Assembly (NCBI RefSeq): GCF_964020195.1
Contig: NZ_OZ026539.1
Location: 248,001-312,000, forward strand
Direction of reading: 5' to 3'
Length of the DNA: 64,000 bases
DNA from: Spiroplasma endosymbiont of Lasioglossum villosulum
GTDB lineage: Bacteria > Bacillota_I > Bacilli_A > Mycoplasmatales > VBWQ01
Shown one piece after another: positions 19,012 through 30,958 of this stretch. The first letter of the stretch is position 1. Every line of letters starts with the position of its first letter. A program made the position numbers and the translations under genes. Below the pieces are notes generated by a model that had not been told where the DNA came from, did not search any database, and was given only the letters and a program-made list of their open reading frames with translations.

Positions 19012-19177
19012 AGTATTAATCATTAATTTAATTGAAGATTATATTGAGCATATTATAAATATAATTGGTATTTTGCTTAGTTGTTAATAATTTAAATTTA
19101 ATTACACTATTATCTTTTAAAATTTATTTGTTTATGGGAAAATGTATATAATAATTAAAAGATAGGAGCAATTAATC

Positions 19178-19570
19178 ATGCAAGTTATTGTCCATGGAAA
19201 AAATATTAATATTACTTATGAAATTAAAAATGCTGTTGATAAAAATTTTAATTATTTACAAGAAAAGTATTCTAAATATATTAAAAAAGATATGATTGCT
19301 AAAGTTGGTATTGAAAGAAATAGTAATCATATATATAATATTTCCGTTCATATTCAGTTATTAAATAATAATTTTTTACAGTGTTTAGTAGAAAATCACG
19401 ATCTTTATGTTGGCATTAATAAAACATTGGTTCCGTTGGAAAAACAATTAAGTCGTTTAAAAACGGTTGCTGATAAAACTGGTGCTGAAAGCGTTGGTCA
19501 ATTTATAACTAAAGAAATTCTTGATGATAATAGTGAAGTTATTATTGACGTAACAGAAAATAAAGATTAA
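19178..19570 (+). CDS. hpf: Ribosome hibernation-promoting factor, short form
   Basis: 130 residues, an S30AE domain: MQVIVHGKNINITYEIKNAV, then AKVGIERNSNHIYNISVHIQ and the helix YVGINKTLVPLEKQLSRLK. It binds the 30S decoding centre in starved cells and inactivates ribosomes. The C-terminal dimerisation domain of long HPF is absent, so this would resemble YfiA or short HPF unless a separate partner exists. GATAGGAG gives a good ribosome site and a TATAAT box lies at about 19147. Confidence 0.8.
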   Translation: MQVIVHGKNINITYEIKNAVDKNFNYLQEKYSKYIKKDMIAKVGIERNSNHIYNISVHIQLLNNNFLQCLVENHDLYVGINKTLVPLEKQLSRLKTVADKTGAESVGQFITKEILDDNSEVIIDVTENKD

Positions 19571-19579
19571 AGAAAACGT

Positions 19580-20005
19580 TTATGAAAGTATACAATTATT
19601 AGCATTAGTTTTTTTATGTAAATATGATGCATTATATTTTTCATTTTCTGCATCTTGTGCTTTTTTTTGTAAATTTTCTTCTGGTGTTATTTTTAAATTT
19701 CGGTTATAAATATTTGTATCCATTTTGTTTATTATTAAAATGGCATATTCAAGACTTTTTTTTATTTCTTTAATTAATTGTATATTTAAATTATCTTGAT
19801 AGTTTTTTGTTGAAATATGTTTCTTTTTTTTGTTATCTCTAATTCTAAAATGTTTGATATAGTTATAGTAATAAAAAATATAATAGAGATTTTTAAAAGT
19901 ATTAATAATTTTTTTTGCATATTTTTCAATAAAAAAATTACTAATATCACTATTAGTTGCGTTATCTTTTATACAAATTTTATAAATAGAAAAAACCATT
20001 ATCAA
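19580..20005 (-). CDS. Hypothetical 141-aa lysine/asparagine-rich protein
   Basis: An uninterrupted frame convergent to hpf. Basic middle (RIRDNKKKKHIS), then an Ile-rich helix (LIKEIKKSLEYAILIINK) and a charged tail (TPEENLQKKAQDAENEK). No ribosome site is obvious and the AT bias makes such frames possible by chance. An opposing hydrophobic frame at 19817-20044 is less convincing. No function suggested. Confidence 0.4.
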   Translation of the reverse strand: MIMVFSIYKICIKDNATNSDISNFFIEKYAKKIINTFKNLYYIFYYYNYIKHFRIRDNKKKKHISTKNYQDNLNIQLIKEIKKSLEYAILIINKMDTNIYNRNLKITPEENLQKKAQDAENEKYNASYLHKKTNANNCILS

Positions 20006-20035
20006 TATATAATATCTTTATCTTTAAGATTATTA

Positions 20036-20064
20036 TTGTCTTGATATATTATATTAGGTATAAT
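20036..20064 (+). promoter_or_regulatory. Promoter of the asp23-like/fakA operon
   Basis: TTGTCT, 17 bases, TATAAT, about 78 bases before the GTG start at 20142. Confidence 0.6.
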
Positions 20065-20141
20065 GTAAGAGACTATAAAAATTATAAGAGATTTTATTTT
20101 ATATAAATTTAATTTATTATTAATATAATAGGGGTGATTAT

Positions 20142-20435
20142 GTGGAAAAAGATAAAGATATTATGAACATTATTAAAAAAGCATTATCAGAAAGTATTTT
20201 ATCTGTACCAGGTGTTACCAATATTTATGAAAAAGATAATAATTATGGAATTAAAGTTAACAAGTCTGATTTAGGTTGAATTATTGATATTAATATAGTT
20301 TGTTTTTTTAATAATAATATTTGAAATATTATGAATCAAACTCAGAAAAATTTAAAATATATTGTTGAAAAGATTATTAAACATCAAGACTATATAGTAC
20401 TTAACATTTTTGTTCATGATTTAATTGAAGAATAA
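20142..20435 (+). CDS. Asp23/Gls24 (YloU-like) protein
   Basis: 97 residues. GGGGTG ribosome site and GTG start; the overlapping ATG at 20140 is out of frame. It contains the family pattern: helical start, LSVPGVTNIYE, then GWIIDINIVCFFNNNI and a final VNIF-like strand. It sits directly before the FakA-type gene, as yloU sits before yloV in Firmicutes. Its role in that pair is not established; cell-envelope stress or support of FakA is possible. Confidence 0.7.
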
Positions 20436-20458
20436 AAGAAAATATAAGGTGAAATTAA

Positions 20459-22117
20459 ATGAAAAAAATTGATATTAAAACCTTAAAAGTTATGCTTATT
20501 AGCGGTGCTAATAATCTTTATAATCATCATTTTGAAGTTGATAAATTAAATGTTTTCCCCGTACCTGATGGTGATACTGGAACAAATATGAATTTAACAA
20601 TGATGAATGGTATAAAAGAATTAAATGGCAAAGAATATAATAGTTTAAAAACATTTGCTACTACTTTTTCTCGTGGTTTAATGATGGGTGCGCGTGGTAA
20701 TTCTGGAGTTATTTTATCTCAAATTTTTCGTGGTTTTTTTCAAACTATAAAAACAAAAGATTTAAAAAATGATTTCATTAGTAATGAGGATTTATTAAAA
20801 TCTTGAAAAAGTGCACAAGATTATGCATATCGTGCAGTTATGAAACCAGTAGAAGGTACTATTCTTACTATTATTAAAGATGGTGCTAGTTATATTAATG
20901 AATTAGAAATAACAGGCAAAGATTCGCTTTATATTTTTGAAAAATTACTAGAAGGAATGAATGAATCGTTAAAAAGAACACCTGATTTATTGCCAATTTT
21001 AAAAAAAGTAGGAGTTGTTGATTCGGGTGGTGCTGGTTTAGTTTATATTGTTGAAGGTATGGTGTATGGTTTAAAGCATGGTAAAGCTATTTCACCAAAG
21101 AAAAAATTAGAACAACAAGATACAGCAAAATTAGAAATGGTTTTAAATCAAGAAAACTTTGGTTATTGTTCAGAAGTTATTGTAAAACTAAATAAAGTTA
21201 GTAAGTTAGATTTTAATTTAAGCAAAACACGAACTGATTTAGAAACAATGGATGGTCAATCAATAGTTTTAGTAGATGATGAAGATTTAATTAAAGTTCA
21301 TGTTCATACTTTAAAACCGGGTCAAATTTTAAATTATTTTCAGAAATTTGGTGAAATTTTAAAAGTAAAAATTGAAAATATGACGGAACAGGCAAAAGCA
21401 CATACACAAACTATTAAACCAATTCGTAAATTAAATAATAAATTTGCTTTAATTGCTGCTGTTCCCGGTAGAGGAATTGAAACCTTTTTTAGAGATGAAT
21501 TAAAGGTTAATAATATTATTATGTATTCAAAAAGAATTAATCCATCAACAGATGACTTTTTAAAGGCAATTGAAATTGTCGATGCAAAAAATGTTTTTAT
21601 TTTACCAAATGATAGTAATTTATTTTTAGCAGCAGAACAAGCAAGAAAATTAGAAAAAAAATCAAAAGTTTTTGTATTACCTGCTAAAAATATTGCTCAA
21701 GGTATGCGTGCTGCTTTAAATTTTAATCCTGAATTAAGTGCAAAAGAAAATAATAAAAATATGTGAAGTGAAATTAAATATGCTGCTTTTGGTTATATAA
21801 CAGTTGCTGATCGTGATGTTGAAATAGATGGTATTAAAATTGGAAAAAAACACTTTTTTTCTGCTGTTAGTTTTCGTAATAAAGATGGTAAAGAAAAAAT
21901 TATTGCTTCAAATGAAAATTTATTTAATGTAATTAAAGTATTGTTTACTAAATTAATTTGAGATGGTGCAGAAATAATTACTATTTTTAAAGGTAAAGGT
22001 TATTCAAAAGATCAAATTAATTTTATGAAAAAAATTTTAGATGAAGATTATGATATTGAATATGAAATTGTTGATGGTGATCAAGAAGTTTATAACTTTC
22101 TTTTCGTGGTGGAATAA
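20459..22117 (+). CDS. fakA: Fatty-acid kinase catalytic subunit, DAK2 (YloV/FakA) family
   Basis: 552 residues, normal for YloV/FakA. The N-terminal DhaL-like domain shows NVFPVPDGDTGTNM (Mg-ATP aspartates), GARGNSGVILSQI, KPVEGTILT and GVVDSGGAGL. A linker follows, then a C-terminal DegV-like half (RGIETFFRDELKVNNI, NVFILPNDSN, GDQEVYNF). FakA phosphorylates exogenous fatty acids held by FakB so that they can enter phospholipids, relevant to hosts that scavenge lipids. It follows the Asp23-like gene after 23 bases, so they form an operon. Two Trp are TGA. Confidence 0.85.
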
Positions 22118-22170
22118 TACTATGTTATAATATTGTAGACTCTATTCAAATAGTTAGAAAGGAGAAGATT

Positions 22171-22986
22171 ATGACTAATTTATTATTATCCTCAGTTAAT
22201 CCAAATGATCCAAAGACTTGATCAACTAGTTTAATTGTTTTAGCAAGCTTAGTGGCTATTGTTGGTATAATTTTGTTTGTTGTTACTATGATTTGATTTT
22301 TCACTTGAATTAAGTATTCTTGATTCCATCGTGAAAATAGTGCTAATTTAACTGGTGGCGAGTTATTTCAAAAATATTTAAAAACATATGGTATTAATGC
22401 AAAAAGAATAAAATTTAAGGGATTTGGTAATATTAATAGTATTACTGTTGAACCTAGGTTTTTTTATTTAAGGCCATATTTATTTAATAATGGTAATTTT
22501 ACTTTAAGATTATTACCATGAACTTATCACCGTCGTTCTATTTATACTTTAGCAATGGCAATGGAAAGTACTTGGGCAGTAAGTAGTTCAAATAGTAGTC
22601 GTTTTAATACTTTTTGATGAGATTTTTCTCGTAAAATAACATTATTTTTTGTTTTAATTCCTTTTGCACTTGCTATTCTATTTGCTCTTTCACCTGCTAA
22701 TTCTTGAATTACTTTATCAGCAGCGAGCGCCAATATACTTTCAATTGTTTTATCAATTTTAGGTAGTATTTTATTAATTCTTTTTTCTTCAATGCAAATG
22801 ATTTTTTATGCTAAATCAAGAAAAGAAATTTGTCAAAATCTTGTTGGTATTTTAAATGAAAAAGAAATACGTGCTATTAGTTGAATTTTCCAAATTAAGT
22901 TTATTTATTACTTGATTCGTATGATTTATGAAATATTACAACTTATTTTACGTATTGTGATGTATACACAGCAAAATGAGAAATAA
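22171..22986 (+). CDS. 271-aa membrane protein, possibly a degenerate YugP-like peptidase
   Basis: GAAAGGAG precedes ATG 22171. An N-terminal TM (about 21-45) precedes a soluble region (TGGELFQKYLKTYGINAKRI) that resembles the start of YugP-type membrane zinc peptidases, and two or three TM follow (about 155-175, 185-210, 240-262). The metal-binding HExxH of that family is not visible, so if related it has lost catalysis. It may be cotranscribed with fakA (53-base gap). Confidence 0.5.
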
Positions 22987-22988
22987 TA

Positions 22989-23022
22989 AAAATTTGTACC
23001 TATAATTTAGGTACAAATTTTA
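22989..23022. terminator. Terminator after the fakA operon
   Basis: AAATTTGTACC, 9-nt loop, GGTACAAATTT. It lies just after the stop at 22986. The rest of the 373-base gap to 23360 is AT-rich sequence with a TA repeat at about 23240-23254, and holds no gene I can support. Confidence 0.7.
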
Positions 23023-23359
23023 AATTTAAAATTATATTAAGTTTTATTGATAAAACATTATTTTCAAAACTTTTATAAAATATTCTATTTTAGTAAGTTT
23101 TAAAGTTTTGTTTTTTTAATTTTACATTTAATTACTAAACCAATATTTTTCATTTTCATTTATTATTGTATATTTAAAATTTTATTTTGATAGTTTTAAA
23201 TTTTAAATATACAATAAAATACACTTATTAATTTAATATATATATATATATATATTCATTAGTAATTTTTTGTATATGTATTGCAAAAATATAAAAAAAG
23301 GTTTTAAATGTTAACTATGAGAGAGAAAAAAGAATATTTTAAGTTAAGGAGAATACTGA

Positions 23360-23605
23360 ATGCAAAGTAAGTCTGCTATTAATATATATTCAAAAATTAA
23401 TAAATTAAAAATAGTTTTATTACTTGCTAAAATTTTTATCAGAAATGGTATTGGAGTATTTTATATTAAAAAGTTTGTTGTAACGAGTATTATCCAAGAT
23501 AAAAAAATATGTTCTTACTTAATCAATCAAATTTTGAAAGAATGGAATTCTAAAAAAGAATATATTATTTCACTAGAAAAATATTTAAAACAACTTTCAG
23601 TTTAA
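23360..23605 (+). CDS. Hypothetical 81-aa protein
   Basis: TTAAGGAG gives a good ribosome site for ATG 23360. The product is basic, with a moderately hydrophobic middle (IVLLLAKIFIRNGIGVFYI), helical, ending in YLKQLSV. No family recognised. No Trp TGA occurs, though one TGG does. Confidence 0.5.
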   Translation: MQSKSAINIYSKINKLKIVLLLAKIFIRNGIGVFYIKKFVVTSIIQDKKICSYLINQILKEWNSKKEYIISLEKYLKQLSV

Positions 23606-23790
23606 CAATTTATTAACAAAATAATTACTTGCTGTTAATAAATTTGAGTTAAAAATTAAATATAATAATACATATCCATGTTTATGAAATTACTAATTCT
23701 GAATTGTCATGTGGCCAGAGTGTTGCCCATATTGTATATCAATGTTAAATTAAATAAAGATATTAGGAACTGAAAGGAAGAAAACATATC

Positions 23791-24795
23791 ATGGCTATTA
23801 ATTTAAAAGGCAGAAATTTTATTTGTTTATTAGATTTTACTTCAGAAGAAATTTATTACTTATTAGAATTAGCTGCTACTTTAAAAATTGCAAAACAAAA
23901 AGGAATAGAAAAACAGCCGTTAAAAGGCTATAGTGTTGCTTTATTATATCGAAAAGATTCATTACGAACAAGAAGCGCGTTTGAAGTTGCTGCTTGTGAT
24001 TTAGGAATGCATTCAACATATTTTGATCCAACTAGTAGTAAATTAGGAATTAAAGAATCAATTGTTGATACCGCTAAATTTCTTGGTAGAATTTATAATG
24101 GTATTCAATTTCGTGGATATAAACAAACTGATGTTGAAGAATTAGCTGAAAATGCCGGTGTTCCAATATGAAATGGCTTAACTGATTTATATCATCCAAC
24201 ACAAATGCTAGCCGATATTATGACAATTCAAGAGTGTAAAAAAAATAAAGATGTTAAAGGTATTAAATTTGTTTATTTTGGAGATGCTCGTTTTAATATG
24301 GCTAATAGTTATATGATTATTAGTGCAAAATTAGGAATCAATTTAGTAATCTGTGCTAATAAAAATTTATGACCATATCCTCAACTATTAAAACAATGTC
24401 AAGAAATTGCTCAAGAAACGGGTGGCTCTATTATTTTAACAGAAGATTATAAAACAGCAAGTAAAGATGCTGACGTAGTTGCTACTGATGTTTGAACATC
24501 TGTATCTGAAGATAAAGTTTTATTAAAACAACGAATTAAAGAATTAATGCCATATCAAGTTAATAATGAAAAAATGAAAATTGCAAAATCAGATGTTATA
24601 TTTTTACATTCTTTACCAAGTTTTCATGATGGTAATACACAAATTACTCAAGATATTGTTAAACAATATGGTGGAACAGGTGAATTAGAAGTTACTGATG
24701 AAGTATTTCGATCTTCTGCATCAAAGGTATTTCAACAATCAGAAAATTGTTTACATACTATTAAAGCTGTAATGTTAGCAACTTTGAAAGGATAA
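23791..24795 (+). CDS. Ornithine carbamoyltransferase-like protein with altered motifs
   Basis: 334 residues, full family length. It has the carbamoyl-phosphate and ornithine domains: [15 protein letters not shown] where the family has [25 protein letters not shown], a Rossmann stretch ([16 protein letters not shown]), DVWTSVSE for the SMG loop, and HSLPSFHD where the ornithine-binding motif is normally HCLP. In arginine-fermenting mollicutes this enzyme (ArcB) converts citrulline and phosphate to ornithine and carbamoyl phosphate. The Thr-to-Leu and Cys-to-Ser changes lie at substrate-binding sites, so activity or specificity may be changed. No arcA or arcC lies beside it. The leader at about 23690-23735 has an unusually GC-rich patch. 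Confidence 0.7.
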
Positions 24796-25070
24796 TATAT
24801 GAGATTATATTAAAAATGAAAAGAAGTTTTAATTATTTTATTATTTAATAAACTTATTTCCATTAATTAGTTTTTATTATTTTTATTTTAGAATATTAAA
24901 TATATTAATTAATTGTTTATTAAAATATTAATGTTAGTTTTTATGTTAAGATATTAGTAATTAATTTTATTAACTCAAATTAAAAAATAGGAGTAAATTA
25001 TGATAAGACAAGAAGGAATATCAGAAGATAGTAGACAACAATTAATATATAATTATTAAGGATTAAATAT

Positions 25071-25707
25071 ATGAAAAAAAGTGAGTATTATTGGTAGTGG
25101 ATTTTTGCTTAGTACAATACCAGGAATTGGTATAACATATTTATGTAATGAAAAAATTGTTAAAGCACTTGGTAGTAATGAAAATAAATTTTCATTACCA
25201 ATTCGAATGCTAATGGGTGCTGTTACTAGTTCATTATTAGTATTATTTACTATGGGACCATTTGTACACAAAAAATTATTTCCTGAATGATATGAGAAGA
25301 GAGCAGAAGCAAGGTATATAAATAAAACTATTAGTGAAATTGAAAATTTAAGAAATGATTTTGTAAATATAAATAATAACTGAAATGAAAATAGTACAGT
25401 TAGCTTAATAGAAATATTAACAAAATTGAACAATAAAAAAGAAGAATTACAAAATAAAGAAAAACCATTAATTTTTCAATGAGAATTGGAAAGAATGGTA
25501 GATAACTTAATTATTGATGTTAATAATCAATTAATTAGATTTGATCCTATTTCAATTAGAGCAATTAATGATATGTTGGATAATTGAGATAATAATTCAG
25601 AATTGAATGATAGTAGTCAATCTTTAATTTATTTAAAAGTTTTTATATGTTATATACTACTTTTTGTGCTAGTTTATTTTTTACTATTTGTGAGTTTTCA
25701 GAATTAA
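25071..25707 (+). pseudogene. Membrane-anchored hypothetical, frame broken at an A7 run after the start
   Basis: AAGGA precedes ATG 25071, but with seven A the frame stops after 8 codons. With six A it reads MKKVSIIGSGFLLSTIPGIG and continues for over 200 residues: N-terminal TM, a second TM (LMGAVTSSLLVLFTMG) and a coiled coil (NKTISEIENLRNDFVN). A GTG at 25081 is an in-frame alternative start with a poor ribosome site. A 19-codon frame at 25000-25059 ends just before. The end overlaps the convergent gene at 25643 by 65 bases, so the last residues are uncertain. Confidence 0.5.
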
Positions 25708-26494
25708 GAAACTCATATTTTTTTTCATCTTTTATTTCTTCTATTTCTTCAGGACTTTGTTCTTTAGTGTTTGTACTAGTATCAATAATAAAAGAACTTA
25801 AATTTTGTTGTGATTGGGTTGGTGTGCTATCATAGTAAATATCAGAAAGTAGCGTGAACGTGTCTGCTTGTTGATCTTCAAATTCTAAAAGACTTGTAGT
25901 ATCACTTTTTTGATTATTTATTATGAAAAGACTTGTATATATATTTTCGATTTGTTCAGTTAATTTAATTTTTATTAAAACATTATTGTTATTTTTTAAT
26001 GATACTGTGCTTATTAAGTCTGTTCCTTTTAATAGTGCTTGTTCTTGATTAAGTTGCAAACCATTTAATAATGGTATTGATTTTCCATATTTTTCTTTAG
26101 TTTTTGTTATTCGTTGCTCATAGATTTTCTTATATTTTTTCAAAAATATTATTGTTTCATTTTTTGTTTTAAAATAATATTTATTAGAATTATTTTCAAG
26201 ATTATGTTGTGAGAGATAGTAAGAAGTTAAGTCTATATCTTGTGCATATATTGTAATTTCAATAAAATTAATTTTAAAATTTTCAATTTTTTCTATAAGT
26301 AAATTTATTCTATCAATAAAAACTAAATTTTCTTTTATTTTATTTATTTTTTTCTTAGTTTTTCTTTGTTTAATTTCCATAAATAATTTTTTTAACATTA
26401 TTTTATTTTTCCCTTTCAATTTTTTTATTAAAAATATGTTTAGTATCGTAACTATTAATAGATTGTTTCTTATTGCAGTTAAGTTTTGGCTCAT
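25643..26494 (-). CDS. Coiled-coil hypothetical protein, 283 aa
   Basis: ATG 26494 is used; TTG 26503 and ATG 26399 (behind GAAAGGG) are alternatives. With the longer start it has an N-terminal hydrophobic segment (NNLLIVTILNIFLI) followed by Lys-rich helices (KQRKTKKKINKIKEN), an Asn-rich middle and an acidic C-terminus (EQSPEEIEEIKDEK). No recognised domain. It lies downstream of the NUDIX relic on the same strand. Confidence 0.55.
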   Translation of the reverse strand: MSQNLTAIRNNLLIVTILNIFLIKKLKGKNKIMLKKLFMEIKQRKTKKKINKIKENLVFIDRINLLIEKIENFKINFIEITIYAQDIDLTSYYLSQHNLENNSNKYYFKTKNETIIFLKKYKKIYEQRITKTKEKYGKSIPLLNGLQLNQEQALLKGTDLISTVSLKNNNNVLIKIKLTEQIENIYTSLFIINNQKSDTTSLLEFEDQQADTFTLLSDIYYDSTPTQSQQNLSSFIIDTSTNTKEQSPEEIEEIKDEKKYEFLNSENSQIVKNKLAQKVVYNI

Positions 26495-26548
26495 AGTCAA
26501 CAAATGAGTTTTTAGTTGATGTCTATCAATAATATAAATAACTTATTT

Positions 26549-27423
26549 TTATAATGAAGAGTTGTTATTTATACTTGTTAAAGATTGATTTGAAAAATCT
26601 CCTAATTCCATTGAATTAATTTTATCAATATTTAAATTTGATTCGATTTTTTTATCTAAATTTAATTTTCCATAAATAGCTAAACTTAAAACATCATTGC
26701 AAATACCTAAAATAGTTTTATTTACAAACTTGGCAGTAATTGTTTTTTCAGCAATAGAACCATCTCCACTACCTTTGTAGGGCTTATTTAAATCTAAATT
26801 CATATTTGTTAAATCAATTCCATACAAATGTCATTCTTTGGTACTTATTTTGTTTGAATAATGTTTACCTAAATAATAAATTTTTGCTTTTGTATTATTA
26901 ACATTAATATTAGCTTCTTCTTTCATTTCATTTATTACTGTTGTGTTAAGATCTTTTTTTCTACTTCCCCAGTAATAGTGCTATATTCACTAATTTGTTT
27001 ATTTTTAAATAGCGGATTATTTTCTTTAACTAGTAAATAATAATATTCATTATCTTTTAAAACATAAGGTAATATAGCAACTCCTTTATTATTAGTTCAA
27101 GGCTCTTCAACACCACAGTAAAAGTCTTCTTTAATTAATTTTACGAAAGTAGTTCCTTCATTTGTATATGTACCATTAAAAAATGTTGAATTTTTTAAGT
27201 TACTATTAATATTTCTTTTTTTATGACGATGTTTATGATTAAAAATTTCGGCTTGTTTTAAATTAATTGGTAGTTGTTGTAAATTGGTTAATGATTCTTG
27301 TAAGGTTGTTGGGTTATTTAATGATTTTATTGGCATAGATTGTACTTTTTGTTTTTCATTATGAAATAATGGAATAATTAATATTCATAATTTAAATAAA
27401 AAACTTGGATTAAAATATTTCAT
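26549..27423 (-). pseudogene. NUDIX hydrolase with N-terminal anchor, frameshifted
   Basis: ATG 27423 follows AAAGGGGTG. The first residues form a signal or TM segment (FLFKLWILIIPLF), then a polar linker. A NUDIX-like domain begins GVAILPYVLKDNEYYYLLV. The box reads GEVEKK, then after the break DLNTTVINEMKEEANI, close to the GX5EX7REUXEEXGU pattern with Arg replaced by Met. The break is an A7 run (plus-strand T7, 26953-26959) where eight A would restore the frame. The domain continues to 26549. NUDIX enzymes hydrolyse nucleoside diphosphate derivatives. It may be a dead gene or an assembly error. Confidence 0.6.
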
Positions 27424-27711
27424 TTTAACACCCCTTTCAAAAAAAAATATATCTAAAATTATGTATTTATTTTAACATTTTTTTATTTTTCTTAAGATAT
27501 TTACTTTTATAATAATAAATATGGTATATAATTTAAAGCAAGATTACTATACTTTTATAAATGAGATTTAAATATATATTATAGTTTTATCGCTATAACT
27601 AGGTATTAACCACTAAGTTTATTTTTAATTTGTATTTTAGATAATAGAAATTTATTTAATCATCAATTATTAATAAATTTTAAGTTTAAATTTAATTAAA
27701 AATAATAAAAA

Positions 27712-27750
27712 AAGTATCAAATTTACACTTGTGGTAAAAATTGATACTTA
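27712..27750. terminator. Bidirectional hairpin
   Basis: AAGTATCAA and TTGATACTT with A/T-rich flanks. Between 27424 and 27711 I see only AT-rich sequence, probably the promoter region of the NUDIX relic. Confidence 0.6.
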
Positions 27751-27771
27751 AATAAAATAATTTTATTTTAT

Positions 27772-27870
27772 TTAAAACATTAAATCAGAAAATGGAAAAC
27801 AAGATTTAAATAGGGTAATATATTTAATAGTTTTTTGTTCATTATAATTTAATTCTGTATTTAATGTCAT
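27772..27870 (-). CDS. Possible 32-aa peptide
   Basis: A short frame directly after the 184-aa membrane gene (MTLNTELNYNEQKTIKYI...). No ribosome site beyond TAAGTAAT. Listed only because it sits between a gene stop and a terminator; it may be chance. Confidence 0.2.
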   Translation of the reverse strand: MTLNTELNYNEQKTIKYITLFKSCFPFSDLMF

Positions 27871-27873
27871 TAA

Positions 27874-28428
27874 TTACTTACGAAATTTTTCATAAAACAT
27901 TGTTCAAAATAATCAACTTATAGTAATAATAAGTAAACTAAGGAAACTAAAAATTGCTAATATTTCCTTGTTAATATTATTATTTTGAGTTGGAATATAA
28001 TACAATAAAGCACAAATAATAGTAATAATAACACCATTTATAAAAAATAAATTAATAATTGGTAGAGCTAAATTACTTCATTTTTGAGAATTATTTTTTC
28101 ACTTAATAACAAGTACATTACTTAAAGTTTGATATTTATTTCAAGTAGTGGTTTCATTAAAATCACGACTTTTTAATTTTAAAATATTTTTTTTAAAATT
28201 ATAGTTAAGATATTTAAAAGTAAATTTACTTTTAACTATTTGACAATTAATATTTTCATTGGATAATGCTTGTTGATAGCTAGGTTTTAATTTAGTATCA
28301 TTTTTTTTACTTTTTAAAATAATAATTAATCAAAAAATAAATTGGAATAATTGAAATATTAAAACCATCGCAATTAAAAATAAACTAATAAGAATAAAAA
28401 CACTTGTTGTTTGATCTTGAGTAATCAT
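27874..28428 (-). CDS. Membrane protein with four predicted TM segments, 184 aa
   Basis: Hydrophobic helices at about residues 9-38, then a soluble basic domain (KFTFKYLNYNFKKN, NETTTWNKYQ), then two more TM (about 122-145 and 155-175). The start is 10 bases from the pgk stop, so it is probably transcribed with pgk. No family recognised. Trp codons are TGA. Confidence 0.6.
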
Positions 28429-28437
28429 ATATTTTCA

Positions 28438-29628
28438 CTATTTATTTTCTATAGCATTAATACCAGGTAAATCCTTACCTTCTAGATATTCTAATGAAGC
28501 ACCTCCACCAGTTGAAATGTGGCTAAATTTATTTTCATATCCAAATTTAACTGATGCTCCTGCACTATCACCACCGCCAATTAGTGTAAATGCACCTTTT
28601 AATTGTGAAATAGTTTTACAAATATTTTTTGTTCCATTAACAAAGTTACTCATTTCAAAAACTCCTAATGGTCCATTTCAAAAAACAGTTTTAGCATTAA
28701 TTAAAGTATTTTCAAATAATTTAATTGTTTTTGGACCAATATCCATTCCTTCATATCCATCATCAATATTTTCATTAGTAGTAATTTTACCTTTGATGTC
28801 CTTAAATTCCGGAGCAATTACAAAGTCAATAGGTAGTATTAATTTTTCTTTTCCTAATTCAATAATTTCTTTAGCAATATCAATTTTATCTTTTTCTAAT
28901 AATGAATCACCAATTTTATAATTCAATGCTTTCATAAAAGTATAAGCCATACCACCACCAACAAGAACTTTATCAGCTTTTGTTAATAATTGTTTGATAA
29001 CATCAATTTTATCTGATACTTTAGCACCACCAAGTACTGCTATAAAAGGATGTTCTGGATTAACGGTGATTTTATTAAGCATTGTTAATTCTTTTTCAAT
29101 TAATAAACCAACACAACTATTTTTGATATTAGTAGCAATACCAACATTAGATGCATGAGCACGGTGTGCAGTACCAAAAGCATCATTAACAAATACATCA
29201 CCTAAATGTGCTCAATATTTACCTAATTCGGGATTATTAGTAGATTCTTTATTACCATTTAAATCTTCAAAACGAGTATTTTCTATTAAAAGTAATTCTT
29301 TGTTTTTAAGATTATTAATAGCTGTTTCAAGATTTGTACCACGAGTTTCATTAATGAATATTACATTTTCTTTTAAGATTTCACTTAGTCTTTTTGCAAC
29401 AGGCGCTAAAGTATTCTTCGCTTTATCAGCTTCAGATTTAATTCTTCCAAGATGTGATAACATGATTATTTTTGCATCTTGATTTTGTAAATACTTAATA
29501 GTTTCGATGCTTGCTTTTATTCTTGTATCATCGGTAATTTTATTATTTTCTAATGGTACATTGAAGTCAAAACGAACAATAACTTTTTTATTTTTAAAAT
29601 CAAGATCCTTTAATGTTTTTTTATTCAT
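28438..29628 (-). CDS. pgk: Phosphoglycerate kinase
   Basis: 396 residues, the usual length. ATG 29628 follows AAGGAG; an upstream ATG at 29652 would place the ribosome site inside the gene. Motifs: [75 protein letters not shown] (TGA Trp) and GGGDSAG with STGGGASLE. It makes ATP in glycolysis from 1,3-bisphosphoglycerate. It lies downstream of gapA, but a terminator separates the two. Confidence 0.95.
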
Positions 29629-29686
29629 ATAATTTTCATCTCCTTTTTTCATATTATAATTTTAATATATTTTTAAAACGATTAAT

Positions 29687-29722
29687 AAAAATGCATCTTG
29701 TAATTGGTAAGATGCATTTTTG
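29687..29722 (-). terminator. Terminator between gapA and pgk
   Basis: AAAATGCATCTT, 9-nt loop, AAGATGCATTTT, followed by T on the minus strand. It suggests that gapA is at least partly transcribed alone. Confidence 0.75.
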
Positions 29723-29754
29723 TAGTTTAATATTTTAATTAAACTATTTAAAAA

Positions 29755-30848
<1,094 letters not shown>

Positions 30849-30934
30849 AAAATATGGATTTATTTATAAAACATTTATTTTATTAGTAAATTATTTCCTT
30901 TATTTTAATTATAGTTTTCATTATTTTATGTGGG

Positions 30935-30958
30935 AGATTGTCAAAAATCCGGAATAAA
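30935..30958. repeat. Terminal inverted repeat of copy B (transposase side)
   Basis: Reads AGATTGTCAAAAATCCGGAA inwards, identical to copy A's right tip. The flank outside is unrelated to that of copy A. Confidence 0.7.

Noticed and set aside
23240-23256. TA dinucleotide run as an origin or regulatory element
   Set aside because: Such runs are expected in DNA of this composition; nothing structured around it.
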